Source: Treponema sp. (GTDB taxonomy: Bacteria; Spirochaetota; Spirochaetia; Treponematales; Treponemataceae). Taken from it: a stretch of 54,718 bases of DNA. This document shows positions 7,478 to 16,654 of this stretch, piece by piece. The translations under genes and the position numbers were made by a program. The notes beneath the pieces are model-generated. The model was not told the origin of the DNA. It was given only the letters and a program-made list of their open reading frames with translations, and made no database searches. Numbering within the stretch: the first letter of the stretch is position 1; each line of letters opens with the position of its first letter. The stretch covers positions 1-54,718 of the forward strand of contig JAILRG010000117.1 in NCBI GenBank assembly GCA_024698325.1, given 5' to 3'.

Positions 7478-9748
7478 ATGAACGCACTGACAGCGGTGAC
7501 CGGTTTTCCGCGAATCGGTAAAAAGCGCGAGCTTAAATTTGCAACGGAAAAATACTTTAAGGGCGAGATCGCACAGGATGAGCTTGAAAAAACGGCGCGC
7601 GAAATCCGCGCATACGGGTGGAAAAAACAGCAGGAGGCGGGAATCAGCTTTATCCCCTCTAACGACTTTTCTTTTTATGACAATATGCTCGACACGGCAT
7701 TTCTTTTGGGTGCGGTTCCGGCGCGCTACACAAGCCTTGGCCTGTCGCCGCTAGACACCTACTTTGCGGCTAGCCACGGCTATCAGGGGGAAAAGGGCGA
7801 CGTAAAGGCGCTTGCGATGAAGAAATGGTTTAACACGAACTATCACTACCTGGTGCCGGAGCTTTCTGATGATACGCACATTGCGCTTTCTGATGAGGTG
7901 CAGGCGCTTTCTCACTTTGCCGAAGCTAAAGCGCTTGGCATTCAGACGGTGCCATCTTTTATCGGCGCGTACACGTTCCTGCACCTTGCAACCTATACGG
8001 GGAAAAAGTCCGCGGAAGATTTTGCGGACGCTATTGCAGGCGCATTTGTGTCGCTTGCAGAAAAGCTTGAGGCGGCGGGCGCTGAGTATATCAGTTTTTC
8101 GGAGCCTGCGCTTGTCCTTGATGTGTCTGAATCTGAGGCGGCGTTTTTCTCTTCGCTGTATGGCAGGCTGCTTGCGGGCATTCATGCGGCGACCGGGTTA
8201 AAGGTCATCCTCAATACATACTTCGGCGATGTGCGTGATGTGTATCAGAAAATCTGCGTGCTCGGTTTTGACGCCATTGCGCTTGATTTTATTGAAGGAA
8301 AAGAATCGCTTGCGCTTGTGGAGTCTGGTTTTCCGCAAAATACGCTGCTGTTTGCAGGCGTCATCAACGGTAAAAACATCTGGCGGAGCGATTATGAGAA
8401 AAAGAATGCGCTGCTTTCGAAAATAGCCGGAGCTGTCGCCAGGGAACGCGTCGTGATTTCGACAGCCTGTCCGCTGCTGCATGTTCCGTATACGACTGCT
8501 TTGGAGGAAAAGCTTACTGACAGCATAAAAAGCTATTTCGCCTTTGCCGAGGAGAAGCTGTGCGAGATGCGCGACCTTGCTTCCGGGGATGAAAGCGCGG
8601 CGGCTTCTAACAGGGCGCTTTTTGAGAGGGAGCGTGTGTTCAGGACGCAGTCGGTGCAGCAGTCGCTTTTGAAGCTTTGCGAAACTGATTTTGTGCGCAA
8701 ACCGGATTTTGCCGAGCGCGAGCGTATTCAGAAAAAAGTATTCAGTCTGCCGCCTTTTCCAACGACGACAATCGGCTCTTTTCCGCAGACGCAGGATGTG
8801 CGTGCAAACCGCGCGGCTTTCAGAAAGGGCGAAATCACAAAGGAGCAGTACATCGACTTTAACAAAAAGAAAATCCGCGAGTGTATTGCCCTGCAGGAAA
8901 AAATTGGGCTTGACGTGCTGGTTCACGGAGAGTACGAGCGAAACGACATGGTTGAATACTTTGGAAGCCAGATGTACGGCTACATTTTTACGGAACACGC
9001 ATGGGTTCAGTCGTATGGCACCCGCTGTGTTAAGCCGCCGGTTATCTGGAGTGACGTTGCGCGACGGGAGCCGATGACTGTTGCATGGTCGGTGTATGCG
9101 CAGAGCTGCACAAAAAAGCCGGTCAAAGGCATGCTGACAGGCCCGGTTACGATTCTGAACTGGTCGTTTCCGCGGGAGGATATTCCGCTGAAGGAGCAGG
9201 CCGAGCAGATTGCGCTTGCCATCCGCGACGAAGTTCTGGATCTTGAAAGAAACGGCATAAAAATCATCCAGATAGACGAGGCGGCTCTGCGCGAAAAACT
9301 TCCGATGCGCCGTTCTGACTGGCACCGGGAGTATCTTGACTGGGCGATTCCTGCGTTCAGGCTGGTACATGCGAAAGTAAAACCGGAAACGCAGATTCAC
9401 ACGCATATGTGCTACAGCGAGTTTAACGACATTATCCGCGAAATTGACGCGATGGATGCGGATGTCATCACGTTTGAGGCAAGCCGTTCCGACCTCAAGA
9501 TTCTGGATGCGCTGAAGGCTTGTGATTTTAAGACGGAAGTCGGCCCCGGGGTGTACGACATTCATTCGCCGCGGGTTCCGTCGGTGGAAGAGATTACCGG
9601 CGGGCTGTACAAAATGCTTGAGAAGGTAAAGCGCGAAAAACTGTGGGTAAATCCTGACTGCGGCCTTAAAACGCGCGGCGAGGCTGAGACCGAAGCGAGC
9701 CTTCGGAATCTGGTGGCAGCGGCCGGCGAGCTTCGTAAGGCGGTGTAA
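7478..9748 (+). CDS. metE: Cobalamin-independent methionine synthase
   Basis: 756 residues, the usual length for MetE, which transfers a methyl group from 5-methyltetrahydropteroyl-triglutamate to homocysteine in the cytosol. The start MNALTAVTGFPRIGKKRELKFATE is typical and is preceded by AAGGGAG (about 7465-7471). The zinc ligands are in register: H643 and C645 in IHTHMCYSEF, and C728 in NPDCGLKTRG. FPTTTIGSFPQT starts the C-terminal barrel and DVLVHGEYERNDMVEYF is conserved. The 180-bp upstream gap shows no SAM or cobalamin riboswitch that I can recognise. The gene stands alone between the divergent YdcF gene and the serine dehydratase remnant. Confidence 0.97.
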   Translation: MNALTAVTGFPRIGKKRELKFATEKYFKGEIAQDELEKTAREIRAYGWKKQQEAGISFIPSNDFSFYDNMLDTAFLLGAVPARYTSLGLSPLDTYFAASHGYQGEKGDVKALAMKKWFNTNYHYLVPELSDDTHIALSDEVQALSHFAEAKALGIQTVPSFIGAYTFLHLATYTGKKSAEDFADAIAGAFVSLAEKLEAAGAEYISFSEPALVLDVSESEAAFFSSLYGRLLAGIHAATGLKVILNTYFGDVRDVYQKICVLGFDAIALDFIEGKESLALVESGFPQNTLLFAGVINGKNIWRSDYEKKNALLSKIAGAVARERVVISTACPLLHVPYTTALEEKLTDSIKSYFAFAEEKLCEMRDLASGDESAAASNRALFERERVFRTQSVQQSLLKLCETDFVRKPDFAERERIQKKVFSLPPFPTTTIGSFPQTQDVRANRAAFRKGEITKEQYIDFNKKKIRECIALQEKIGLDVLVHGEYERNDMVEYFGSQMYGYIFTEHAWVQSYGTRCVKPPVIWSDVARREPMTVAWSVYAQSCTKKPVKGMLTGPVTILNWSFPREDIPLKEQAEQIALAIRDEVLDLERNGIKIIQIDEAALREKLPMRRSDWHREYLDWAIPAFRLVHAKVKPETQIHTHMCYSEFNDIIREIDAMDADVITFEASRSDLKILDALKACDFKTEVGPGVYDIHSPRVPSVEEITGGLYKMLEKVKREKLWVNPDCGLKTRGEAETEASLRNLVAAAGELRKAV

Positions 9749-10174
9749 TTTCTGGTGACAGCGGCGGGGACGCCGGCGTGCTTCCCGGCGCTAACAGCAG
9801 CGCGCGGCTGTTAGGCTGAAATCGGTGCCGCTTCCGCAATGGCTTCCGGTGCGCTTGTCTATTTGCAGAGAGGCACCAGCGTTCAGGTGTGCAATGCTGT
9901 TGCCATTGCACTGAAAAGCCTGCTGGGACTTGTCTGCGACCCTGTTGCCGGCTTAGTCGAAGTGCCGTGCATAAAGCGAAATGTAATCGGCGCGGTAAAT
10001 GCTGTTACTGCAGCTGACATGGCGCTTGCCGGCATCCAAAGCCGTATTCCGGTCGACGAAGTGATAGATGCAATGAAGGCCGTCGGGCGCTCGCTCCCCG
10101 AAGCTCTGCGGGAAACGGCACTCGGCGGCCTTGCAGCTACTCCTACAGCACGCGCGTTTGCCGCGCGGCTCTAG
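9749..10174 (+). pseudogene. sdaAA: Decayed L-serine dehydratase alpha subunit (3' fragment)
   Basis: From 9815 the frame reads AEIGAASAMASGALVYL and runs through LLGLVCDPVAGLVEVPCIKRNVIGAVNAV, AADMALAGI, IPVDEVIDAM and LPEALRETALGGLAATPT, the C-terminal 120 residues of Fe-S L-serine ammonia-lyase. The family motif before it is GCQAE; here GGC TGT is followed by TAG (9812-9814) where CAG (Gln) is expected, so a nonsense change breaks the frame. Upstream, only about 60 bases separate it from metE, and the expected about 170 N-terminal residues are absent. An ATG-started fragment at 9839 is open but lacks the upstream Fe-S Cys. The stop overlaps the gltD stop on the other strand by two bases. 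Confidence 0.85.
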
Positions 10175-11787
10175 CTTTCTATCAGATAGTCGTCAATTTC
10201 CTGTGCGCATTCCCGGCCTTCGGCGATTGCCCAGACAACGAGCGACTGGCCGCGGTGCATGTCGCCTGCGCTGAAGACTTTGTCGTGCGCAGTCTTGTAG
10301 CCTGTTTCGGAGCTGAACGAAGAAGACTTTCTCTCGCCGGTTAAAACGGTGACGACTGTTCCGCGCGGGCCAAGCTCTGCGCCGAAAGCGTTTGCCGTGT
10401 ATTCTTCGCAGCCGGTAAATCCTGCCGCAACGAGCAGAAGGTCGCACGGAAGTTCCTTTTCGGTTCCGGCGCGCTCGCAGAGTGTCCGCTTTCCGTCAAC
10501 GGTCTTGAACTCAACTTCCACGGTTTTTACCGCTCTTATCTTTCCGCCTTCGCTCATCACTTCCTTTACGGTCGTTTCGTACACGCGCGGGTCTTTACCG
10601 AACTTTGCGATTGATTCCTGTGCGCCGTAATCGGTTTTGAGGACGCGCGGCCACTGCGGCCAGGGATTGTTTTTAGCGCGATCGACCGGCGGGCAGGGCA
10701 TCATTTCAATCTGAGTGACACTGGCAGCTCCCAGTCTGATTGCGCTTCCGCAGCAGTCATTTCCGGTGTCGCCGCCGCCAACGATAACGACGTGCTTTCC
10801 CTCAACCGTAACTCCGTAGCGCTCCTCGAGTACCTGCGCAATCTGCTTGTTTGCGGGAGCTATGCGCATTGCTTCCAGCGCGTCGCTTGTGGCGACAACG
10901 CATTTTGTCACGGCTTTAAGGAAGTCTACGGCAAACATCATGCCGCCGTCGGCTCCGCTGTGACCGGTGGCAAGGCGGTCTATGCCGGCTGCATTGAGTG
11001 CGCGGGCTTTTTTTGCGCCGCAGCAGAGTGCAACCGCGTCGAACTGCTGCACGATGTGGTCGGCAGAAATGCCGCGTCCGACGTCGGCGTTAAAGACGAA
11101 CTCAACGCCTTCTTCTTTCATGAGCGCTATGCGGCGCTCAACGATTTTTTTGTCGAGCTTCATGTTGGGAATGCCGTACATCAAAAGGCCGCCCGCTTTG
11201 TCTTCGCGCTCGTACACGGTTACGCTGTGGCCGCGGCGGTTAAGCCAGTCTGCACAGGCAAGCCCTGCAGGACCCGCTCCAATGACCGCGACTTTTTTTC
11301 CGCTTCGGACGTCCGGGGTGCGGCTCTTCATGTAGCCGGATTCAAAGGCTTTTTCGATTATGTACAGCTCGTTTTCGTGAATGGTGACGGCGCCGTTTGA
11401 AGAGCCGTCCGCTTCTGAACCGCCACAGTGCGGAGAGCCTAAATTGCAGGCTTTTTCGCAGAGGGCAGGGCACACGCGGCCGGTAAACTCAGGAAAGCTC
11501 GACGTCTTTAGAAGCCGCCAGGCGGCCATGTCGTACTGCCCCTTGTAGAGCGCGTCGTTCCATTCGGGAATGCAGTTGTGAAGCGGGCAGCCGGTGACCA
11601 TGCCGCCGAGCTTTATTGCGCTCTGGCACATGGGTACGCCGCAGTTCATGCAGCGGGCTGCCTGCTCCCGGCGGCGCACATCGGCCATGACGGGATGAAA
11701 TTCCTTGAAGTTTTCTATTCGCTTGAGCGGCTCAAAGCTTCCGTTTTCAATGCGGGCGCATTCCATAAATCCAGTAGGTTTTGCCAT
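10171..11787 (-). CDS. gltD: Glutamate synthase small subunit
   Basis: 538 residues from ATG 11787 (MAKPTGFMECAR, the usual GltD start), with GAGGAG seven bases upstream; the frame is open to 11829 but that would overlap gltB. The Fe-S cysteines are in RCMNCGVPMCQ, GCPLHNCIP and GRVCPALCEKACNLG. FAD binding is shown by VAVIGAGPAGLACADWL and NADPH binding by VVIVGGGDTGNDCCG. It feeds electrons from NADPH to GltB, which converts glutamine plus 2-oxoglutarate into two glutamates. It lies 29 bases downstream of gltB and is surely cotranscribed. Confidence 0.97.
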   Translation of the reverse strand: MAKPTGFMECARIENGSFEPLKRIENFKEFHPVMADVRRREQAARCMNCGVPMCQSAIKLGGMVTGCPLHNCIPEWNDALYKGQYDMAAWRLLKTSSFPEFTGRVCPALCEKACNLGSPHCGGSEADGSSNGAVTIHENELYIIEKAFESGYMKSRTPDVRSGKKVAVIGAGPAGLACADWLNRRGHSVTVYEREDKAGGLLMYGIPNMKLDKKIVERRIALMKEEGVEFVFNADVGRGISADHIVQQFDAVALCCGAKKARALNAAGIDRLATGHSGADGGMMFAVDFLKAVTKCVVATSDALEAMRIAPANKQIAQVLEERYGVTVEGKHVVIVGGGDTGNDCCGSAIRLGAASVTQIEMMPCPPVDRAKNNPWPQWPRVLKTDYGAQESIAKFGKDPRVYETTVKEVMSEGGKIRAVKTVEVEFKTVDGKRTLCERAGTEKELPCDLLLVAAGFTGCEEYTANAFGAELGPRGTVVTVLTGERKSSSFSSETGYKTAHDKVFSAGDMHRGQSLVVWAIAEGRECAQEIDDYLIES

Positions 11788-11816
11788 AGTTCGTTCTCCT
11801 CGTATCGTCTCGCTTT

Positions 11817-14800
11817 CTACGCCGTGCATTTCTTGAATGCCGCAAGTACGGCATCGTCGTGAGCGGCGCCGGCTTCTTCCTGGGAGTGGATTTCCGTCAT
11901 CACTTTTAAGTAATCATTCGGAATGATTTTCTTAAAGCATGTCTTGTAATGCTCCCATGCGTCCAGAATGGCGCGTGCCTTTTCAGAACCGGTCTCTGCG
12001 GCGTGTTGCTCGATAAGTGAGCGCAGGTTTTCTTCGTCCGTTGTGGTGCGCAGGGTCGTCGTTTCGTCTTCCAGGTCGTACATCTTTACCAGTTCGTGGT
12101 TCAGGCGCTTGTACAGGTCGTGGTGTTCGTCAAGAACATAGGCGATGCCGCCGCTCATTCCGGCAGCAAGGTTGCGTCCGGTCTTTCCGAGGATGACCGC
12201 TTCGCCGCCGGTCATGTATTCAAGGCCGTGGTCGCCGCAGCCTTCTACGACTGCAGTCGCACCGGAGTTTCGGACGCAGAAGCGCTCGCCCGCCACGCCG
12301 TTTATGAACGCCTTTCCGCTGGTGGCGCCAAACAAGGCGACGTTTCCGATGATGATGTTCTCGTCTGCGTTTCCGGCAAAGCCCGCTGCCTTTTTAATGA
12401 CAAGCTTTCCGCCGCTCAGGCCTTTTCCGAAGTAGTCGTTTGCTTCGCCCTCAAGGCTCAGTGTCAGGCCTTTCGGCACAAAGGCGCCGAAGCTCTGGCC
12501 CGCGCCGCCGTTAACGTGAACAACGTAGGCGTCTTCCTCGAGATTTCCGCCGAAGCGCTTCTGCAGCTCGCTTCCGAAAATCGTGCCGAAGGTGCGGTCG
12601 GTAGACTGAATGGCAATCGGCGCGTTCTGCGCTCGGCCCGCTTTTTCCAGCGTGGGAAGCAGCGTCGTTACGTCGATTTTCTTTTCAAGCTCGAAATTGT
12701 AGGTGTCGCGCGTCTTTTTCCAGTCGTCGGCTGCTTCCGGAGTGGCGCTTGCAAGCACGCGGCTTAAATCCAAAAGACCTGCGCGCTTAAAGCCCTGCTT
12801 TTCTTTCAGCTTAAGCAGGTCGGTTCTGCCGCACATCTCGTCGATGCTCTTTACGCCAAGGCGCGCCATGTATTCCCGCAGTTCCTGTGCGATAAACTTC
12901 ATGAAGTTTTCGACATATTCTGGCTTTCCAGGGAAGCGCGCGCGCAGTTTTTCGTTCTGCGTGGCAACTCCAAAGGGGCAGGTGTCGAGGTTACAGACGC
13001 GCATCATGGCGCATCCCATCGTGACAAGCGGGGCCGTTGCAAAGCCGAACTCTTCGGCACCGAGTAAGCATGCTATGGCAACGTCGCGGCCGCTCATAAG
13101 CTTTCCGTCCGTTTCGATGATGACCCGACCGCGGAGTCCATTCTGCATCAAAGTCTGGTGAGCTTCGCTCAATCCAAGTTCCCACGGTAAGCCCGCGTGG
13201 TGAATCGAGCTGATGGGAGCCGCGCCCGTGCCGCCGTCGTGGCCGCTGATCAAAATGACCTGCGCGCCCGCTTTTGCAACACCCGCCGCAATCGTTCCGA
13301 CGCCCGCTTCGCTTACGAGCTTTACGCTGATGCGCGCCGCGCGGTTTGCGTTTTTAAGGTCGTAGATAAGCTGAGCCAAATCTTCTATCGAGTAGATGTC
13401 GTGGTGCGGCGGCGGCGAAATAAGGGAAACGCCGGGAGTGGCAAGGCGCGTCTGTGCAATCCACGGATACACTTTCTTGCCGGGAAGGTGTCCGCCTTCA
13501 CCCGGCTTTGCGCCCTGCGCCATCTTGATTTGAATCTCGCGCGCGCTCAAAAGATATTCTTCGGTAACGCCAAAGCGTCCGCTTGCAACCTGCTTAATGG
13601 CGCTGTTGTATTCGGTTCCCAACCGCTCCGGCTTTTCGCCGCCTTCGCCTGAGTTTGACTTTCCGTGCAGATGGTTCATGGCGGCGGCCATGCATTTGTG
13701 CGCTTCTTCGCTTATGGAGCCGTATGACATGGCGCCCGTCTTAAAGCGCTGCACAATCGACTCGACGCTTTCAACCTCGTCAACGGGAATGCCGCCGTTT
13801 TCCGCAAAGTTGAAGTCGAGCATGGCGCGCAGCGTATGCGGGTGCGCGTTGTCGTCAACAAGGGCTGTGTATTCCTTAAAGCGCGCGTAGTCGCCGTTCC
13901 GCGTAGATTCCTGCAGCGCGATGATGGTCTCGGGATTGTACAGATGGTCTTCCGCATTGGGGCCGCGGCGGAGTTTATGCAGACCCACCGAGTCTAGGTG
14001 CGTGTTCACGGTAAGACCGAACGCGCCCCATGCCTGTTCGTGGTGGTAGACGATGTCTTCCTCGATTTCCTTGAGCGTAATGCCGCCGACGCGGCTTACG
14101 GTGTTCGTAAAGTATTTATCCACGACTTCGGGAGCAATGCCGACTGCCTCAAAAATCTGAGCTGACTGGTACGACTGAACGGTGCTGATGCCCATTTTTG
14201 CCGCGATTTTTACAATGCCGTTTAAGAGCGCCTTGTTGTAGTCGTCGATGGCCGTGTGATAGTCCTTGTCCAAAAGCTTCTGGTCAATCAGCTCTGCGAT
14301 TGACTCGTGGGCAAGATACGGGTTTACGGCACGGGCGCCGTAGCCCAAACACATTGCCGCCTGATGAACGTCGCGCACTTCCGCGCTTTCAAGGATAATC
14401 GAAATCTTTGTGCGCTTTCTTTCGCGGATCAGGAACTGTTCCACGGCGCTTACGGCTAAAAGCGACGGAATTGCCGCATGTTTTTCGTCAACGCCGCGGT
14501 CGCTTAAAATGATGATGTTGTAGCCGTCGTTGTACGCCGCATCGATTTCGGCAGAGAGCTTATCAAGCGCGGCTTCCAGCTTCACGTTGTCTGCATCAAG
14601 CAGAAGCGAAACTTTTTTTGCTCGCAGTCCCGGCTGGTTCAAGGCAGAAATTTTCAGTAAATCAGTCCCGGTTAAAATGGGATTTCGTATTTCGAGTACA
14701 TGACAGCCTTTTCCTTCCGGCTTAAGCATGTTGCCGTCGCTTCCGATGTACACGGTCGTGTCGGTAACAATTTTTTCGCGGAGAGAATCAATCGGCGGAT

Positions 14801-16352
14801 TCGTTACCTGGGCGAACAGCTGCTTAAAGTACGAGTACAGGCTCGGGTGCTTGTCGCTCATGCAGGCAAGCGGCGTGTCGACGCCCATCGCGCCGGTCGG
14901 TTCGCTTCCGGTCTGAGCCATCGGAAGTACCATTTCGTTCAAGTCTTCGTAATTCCAGCCGAACGCGCGGTACAGGCGGTTCCGTTCGTCCTGGCCTGAA
15001 ACCGGAATCTTCTTGTTGGGAATCTTCAGGTCAGCAAGGTGAATAAGGTTCTGGTCAATCCATTCGCCGTAGGGGTACTGGCGGCTGTAGTATTCCTTGC
15101 ATTCACTGTCAGAAATAATCTTTTTCTGTTTTGTGTCTACCAGTAGGATTCGGCCGGGCATCAGGCGGCTTTTTTGTTCAATAGCGCTTTCGTCAATGTC
15201 GAGTACGCCGACTTCGCTCGAAAGAATGAGCATGCCGTCTTTTGTGGTGTAGTAGCGGCTGGGGCGCAGGCCGTTTCTGTCGAGGACGGCGCCGACCACA
15301 TCGCCGTCGCTAAAGATGATTGCCGCAGGTCCGTCCCAGCTTTCCATCATCGTAGCCCAGTAGTGATAGAAGTCCTGCTTGCTCTGGTCCATGGTTGTGT
15401 CATTTCTCCACGGCTCGGGAATACAGACCATTACTGCAAGCGGCAGCGGCATGCCGTTCATCACCAGGAATTCCAGTGTGTTGTCCAGCATGGCGGAATC
15501 GCTGCCAGAGGTGTTGATTGCCGGGAAGATTTTGCGGATGTCGTCGCCTGCAATCGTGGGAGAAGAAAGCGTTTCTTCGCGCGCGAGCATACGGTCAGCA
15601 TTTCCGCGGATTGTGTTGATTTCGCCATTATGCGCGATAAAGCGGTTGGGATGGGCGCGCTCCCAGCTGGGCTGCGTGTTCGTAGAAAAACGTGAATGCA
15701 CGATTGCCAGAGCGGAGACATACTCCGGCGCCTGCAGGTCACAGTAAAACGAACGCAGCTGCCCAACTAAGAACATACCCTTATACACGATAGTTCGGGA
15801 AGAAAAAGAGGGGATGTAGGTTTTTAAGTTTGAATGCTCAAACTGCCGGCGCAGAATATACAGTTTGCGGTCAAAATCGACTCCCTGCGGAACTGTTTCC
15901 GGCCGAGCGATAAAACACTGCTGAATGATAGGCATGGTTTCGCGTGCCTTTGGACTTAACACGCCTTCGTTTACCGGAACGTCGCGCCAGCCTAAAAGCG
16001 GCAGGCCCTCTTCTTTGCACAGGGATGCAATCTTCTCTTTTGCCGCTGCGCGAAGGCCCTCATCGGTCGGAAAGAAGAACATGCCGATGCCATAGTCGCG
16101 CTCTGCACCGAGTGCAATACCTGCTTCCGCTGCCGCCTTTACAAAAAAGCCATGTGGAATCTGCGTTAAAATGCCAACGCCGTCACCGATTTCGCCTGTA
16201 GCGTCCTTGCCGGCGCGATGCTCCAGCTTTTCTACAATGCTGAGTGCGTTGTCTACAATCTTGCGCGACTGCGTTCCGTCGATATTCACAACCAGGCCGA
16301 TGCCACAGCTGTCGTGTTCGAATGACTGTTCATACAGTGTTTGTGCTGCCAT
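11817..16352 (-). CDS. gltB: Glutamate synthase large subunit
   Basis: 1511 residues, a full-length GOGAT alpha subunit. The class II glutaminase nucleophile is C16 in EHDSCGIGLV, so a 15-residue propeptide would be removed. The central FMN synthase domain includes SGHDGGTGAAPISSIHHAGLPWELGL, and the 3Fe-4S cysteines are in MGCAMMRVCNLDTCPFG. The C-terminal GXGXG-type beta-helix repeats (GGAGQSFGAF, GLSGGKLVI, AGMSGGIAYVLDE) are present. It makes glutamate for the cell using ammonia captured in glutamine, which fits the nearby ammonium channel and carAB. Its leader contains an intrinsic terminator, implying attenuation. Confidence 0.98.
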   Translation of the reverse strand: MAAQTLYEQSFEHDSCGIGLVVNIDGTQSRKIVDNALSIVEKLEHRAGKDATGEIGDGVGILTQIPHGFFVKAAAEAGIALGAERDYGIGMFFFPTDEGLRAAAKEKIASLCKEEGLPLLGWRDVPVNEGVLSPKARETMPIIQQCFIARPETVPQGVDFDRKLYILRRQFEHSNLKTYIPSFSSRTIVYKGMFLVGQLRSFYCDLQAPEYVSALAIVHSRFSTNTQPSWERAHPNRFIAHNGEINTIRGNADRMLAREETLSSPTIAGDDIRKIFPAINTSGSDSAMLDNTLEFLVMNGMPLPLAVMVCIPEPWRNDTTMDQSKQDFYHYWATMMESWDGPAAIIFSDGDVVGAVLDRNGLRPSRYYTTKDGMLILSSEVGVLDIDESAIEQKSRLMPGRILLVDTKQKKIISDSECKEYYSRQYPYGEWIDQNLIHLADLKIPNKKIPVSGQDERNRLYRAFGWNYEDLNEMVLPMAQTGSEPTGAMGVDTPLACMSDKHPSLYSYFKQLFAQVTNPPIDSLREKIVTDTTVYIGSDGNMLKPEGKGCHVLEIRNPILTGTDLLKISALNQPGLRAKKVSLLLDADNVKLEAALDKLSAEIDAAYNDGYNIIILSDRGVDEKHAAIPSLLAVSAVEQFLIRERKRTKISIILESAEVRDVHQAAMCLGYGARAVNPYLAHESIAELIDQKLLDKDYHTAIDDYNKALLNGIVKIAAKMGISTVQSYQSAQIFEAVGIAPEVVDKYFTNTVSRVGGITLKEIEEDIVYHHEQAWGAFGLTVNTHLDSVGLHKLRRGPNAEDHLYNPETIIALQESTRNGDYARFKEYTALVDDNAHPHTLRAMLDFNFAENGGIPVDEVESVESIVQRFKTGAMSYGSISEEAHKCMAAAMNHLHGKSNSGEGGEKPERLGTEYNSAIKQVASGRFGVTEEYLLSAREIQIKMAQGAKPGEGGHLPGKKVYPWIAQTRLATPGVSLISPPPHHDIYSIEDLAQLIYDLKNANRAARISVKLVSEAGVGTIAAGVAKAGAQVILISGHDGGTGAAPISSIHHAGLPWELGLSEAHQTLMQNGLRGRVIIETDGKLMSGRDVAIACLLGAEEFGFATAPLVTMGCAMMRVCNLDTCPFGVATQNEKLRARFPGKPEYVENFMKFIAQELREYMARLGVKSIDEMCGRTDLLKLKEKQGFKRAGLLDLSRVLASATPEAADDWKKTRDTYNFELEKKIDVTTLLPTLEKAGRAQNAPIAIQSTDRTFGTIFGSELQKRFGGNLEEDAYVVHVNGGAGQSFGAFVPKGLTLSLEGEANDYFGKGLSGGKLVIKKAAGFAGNADENIIIGNVALFGATSGKAFINGVAGERFCVRNSGATAVVEGCGDHGLEYMTGGEAVILGKTGRNLAAGMSGGIAYVLDEHHDLYKRLNHELVKMYDLEDETTTLRTTTDEENLRSLIEQHAAETGSEKARAILDAWEHYKTCFKKIIPNDYLKVMTEIHSQEEAGAAHDDAVLAAFKKCTA

Positions 16353-16379
16353 ACTGTCCCCTTACTCGTTCTTCAAGAC

Positions 16380-16419
16380 AAAAAAAACGCCCATCTACAC
16401 ACAGCGTGTGCAGATGGGC
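16380..16419 (-). terminator. Intrinsic terminator in the gltB leader (attenuator)
   Basis: On the minus strand, GCCCATCT (16419-16412) pairs with AGATGGGC (16396-16389), extended by GCACAC/GTGTGT around a three-base loop, and is followed by G and eight Ts to 16380. It lies after the gltB promoter and 28 bases before the gltB ATG, so it can stop transcription before the gene. An antiterminating event must exist for gltB expression. Confidence 0.8.
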
Positions 16420-16424
16420 TTCAT
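16395..16424 (-). CDS. Possible nine-residue leader peptide of gltB
   Basis: ATG at 16424 opens MKPICTRCV and stops at TAG 16395-16397. It starts about seven bases from the predicted transcript start, with AAAGG as a weak ribosome site, and lies entirely over the left arm, loop and part of the right arm of the attenuator. A ribosome here would prevent the terminator from folding. Two of nine codons are Cys. This could be chance; there is no proof of translation. Confidence 0.35.
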   Translation of the reverse strand: MKPICTRCV

Positions 16425-16437
16425 TGCCTTTAGCGGT

Positions 16438-16467
16438 ACTATAGCGAATATGCGCAGATTTATGCAA
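16438..16467 (-). promoter_or_regulatory. gltB promoter
   Basis: Minus-strand -35 TTGCAT (16467-16462), 18-base spacer, -10 TATAGT (16443-16438). The transcript would start near 16431, about 80 bases before the gltB ATG, upstream of the attenuator. Confidence 0.7.
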
Positions 16468-16532
16468 GCCCTTTTTTTTTACGTCGGAAAAAACGGCTTT
16501 TTGGGCATTTCTCTTCATCTTTTTCCCTTGCA

Positions 16533-16561
16533 TTGACCAAAGAATCGGTCAGGTATATACT
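16533..16561 (+). promoter_or_regulatory. carA promoter
   Basis: -35 TTGACC (16533-16538), 17-base spacer, -10 TATACT (16556-16561), close to the sigma-70 consensus. The transcript start would be near 16568, leaving a leader of about 87 bases. It diverges from the gltB promoter about 65 bp away. Confidence 0.8.
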
Positions 16562-16578
16562 GCCCTCCCGATAGAACA

Positions 16579-16635
16579 AAGGCGTTCATCCAGGATTACG
16601 GGAAAACTGTTTCCGTAAGACGGGATGAGCGCCTT
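16579..16635 (+). promoter_or_regulatory. Foldable carA leader element
   Basis: A 13-pair outer helix (16579-16591 with 16623-16635, one U-G pair) encloses a second hairpin (16597-16605 with 16610-16617, one bulged G). The outer right arm ends in CGCCTTTT, so it looks partly like an intrinsic terminator, and the AAGGAG ribosome site (16643-16648) lies eight bases beyond it. Control of carAB by attenuation or by a bound regulator is plausible; I do not recognise a known riboswitch class or PyrR site. Confidence 0.55.
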
Positions 16636-16654
16636 TTACTATAAGGAGACCTCT

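Noticed and set aside
8198..9565. 455-residue minus-strand ORF inside metE
   Set aside because: Shadow of metE codon bias; no motifs, no ribosome site, and MetE is complete on the plus strand.
12096..12767. 223-residue plus-strand ORF inside gltB, with others at 15174-15695 and 13197-13652
   Set aside because: Shadows of gltB in another frame; no recognisable protein features.
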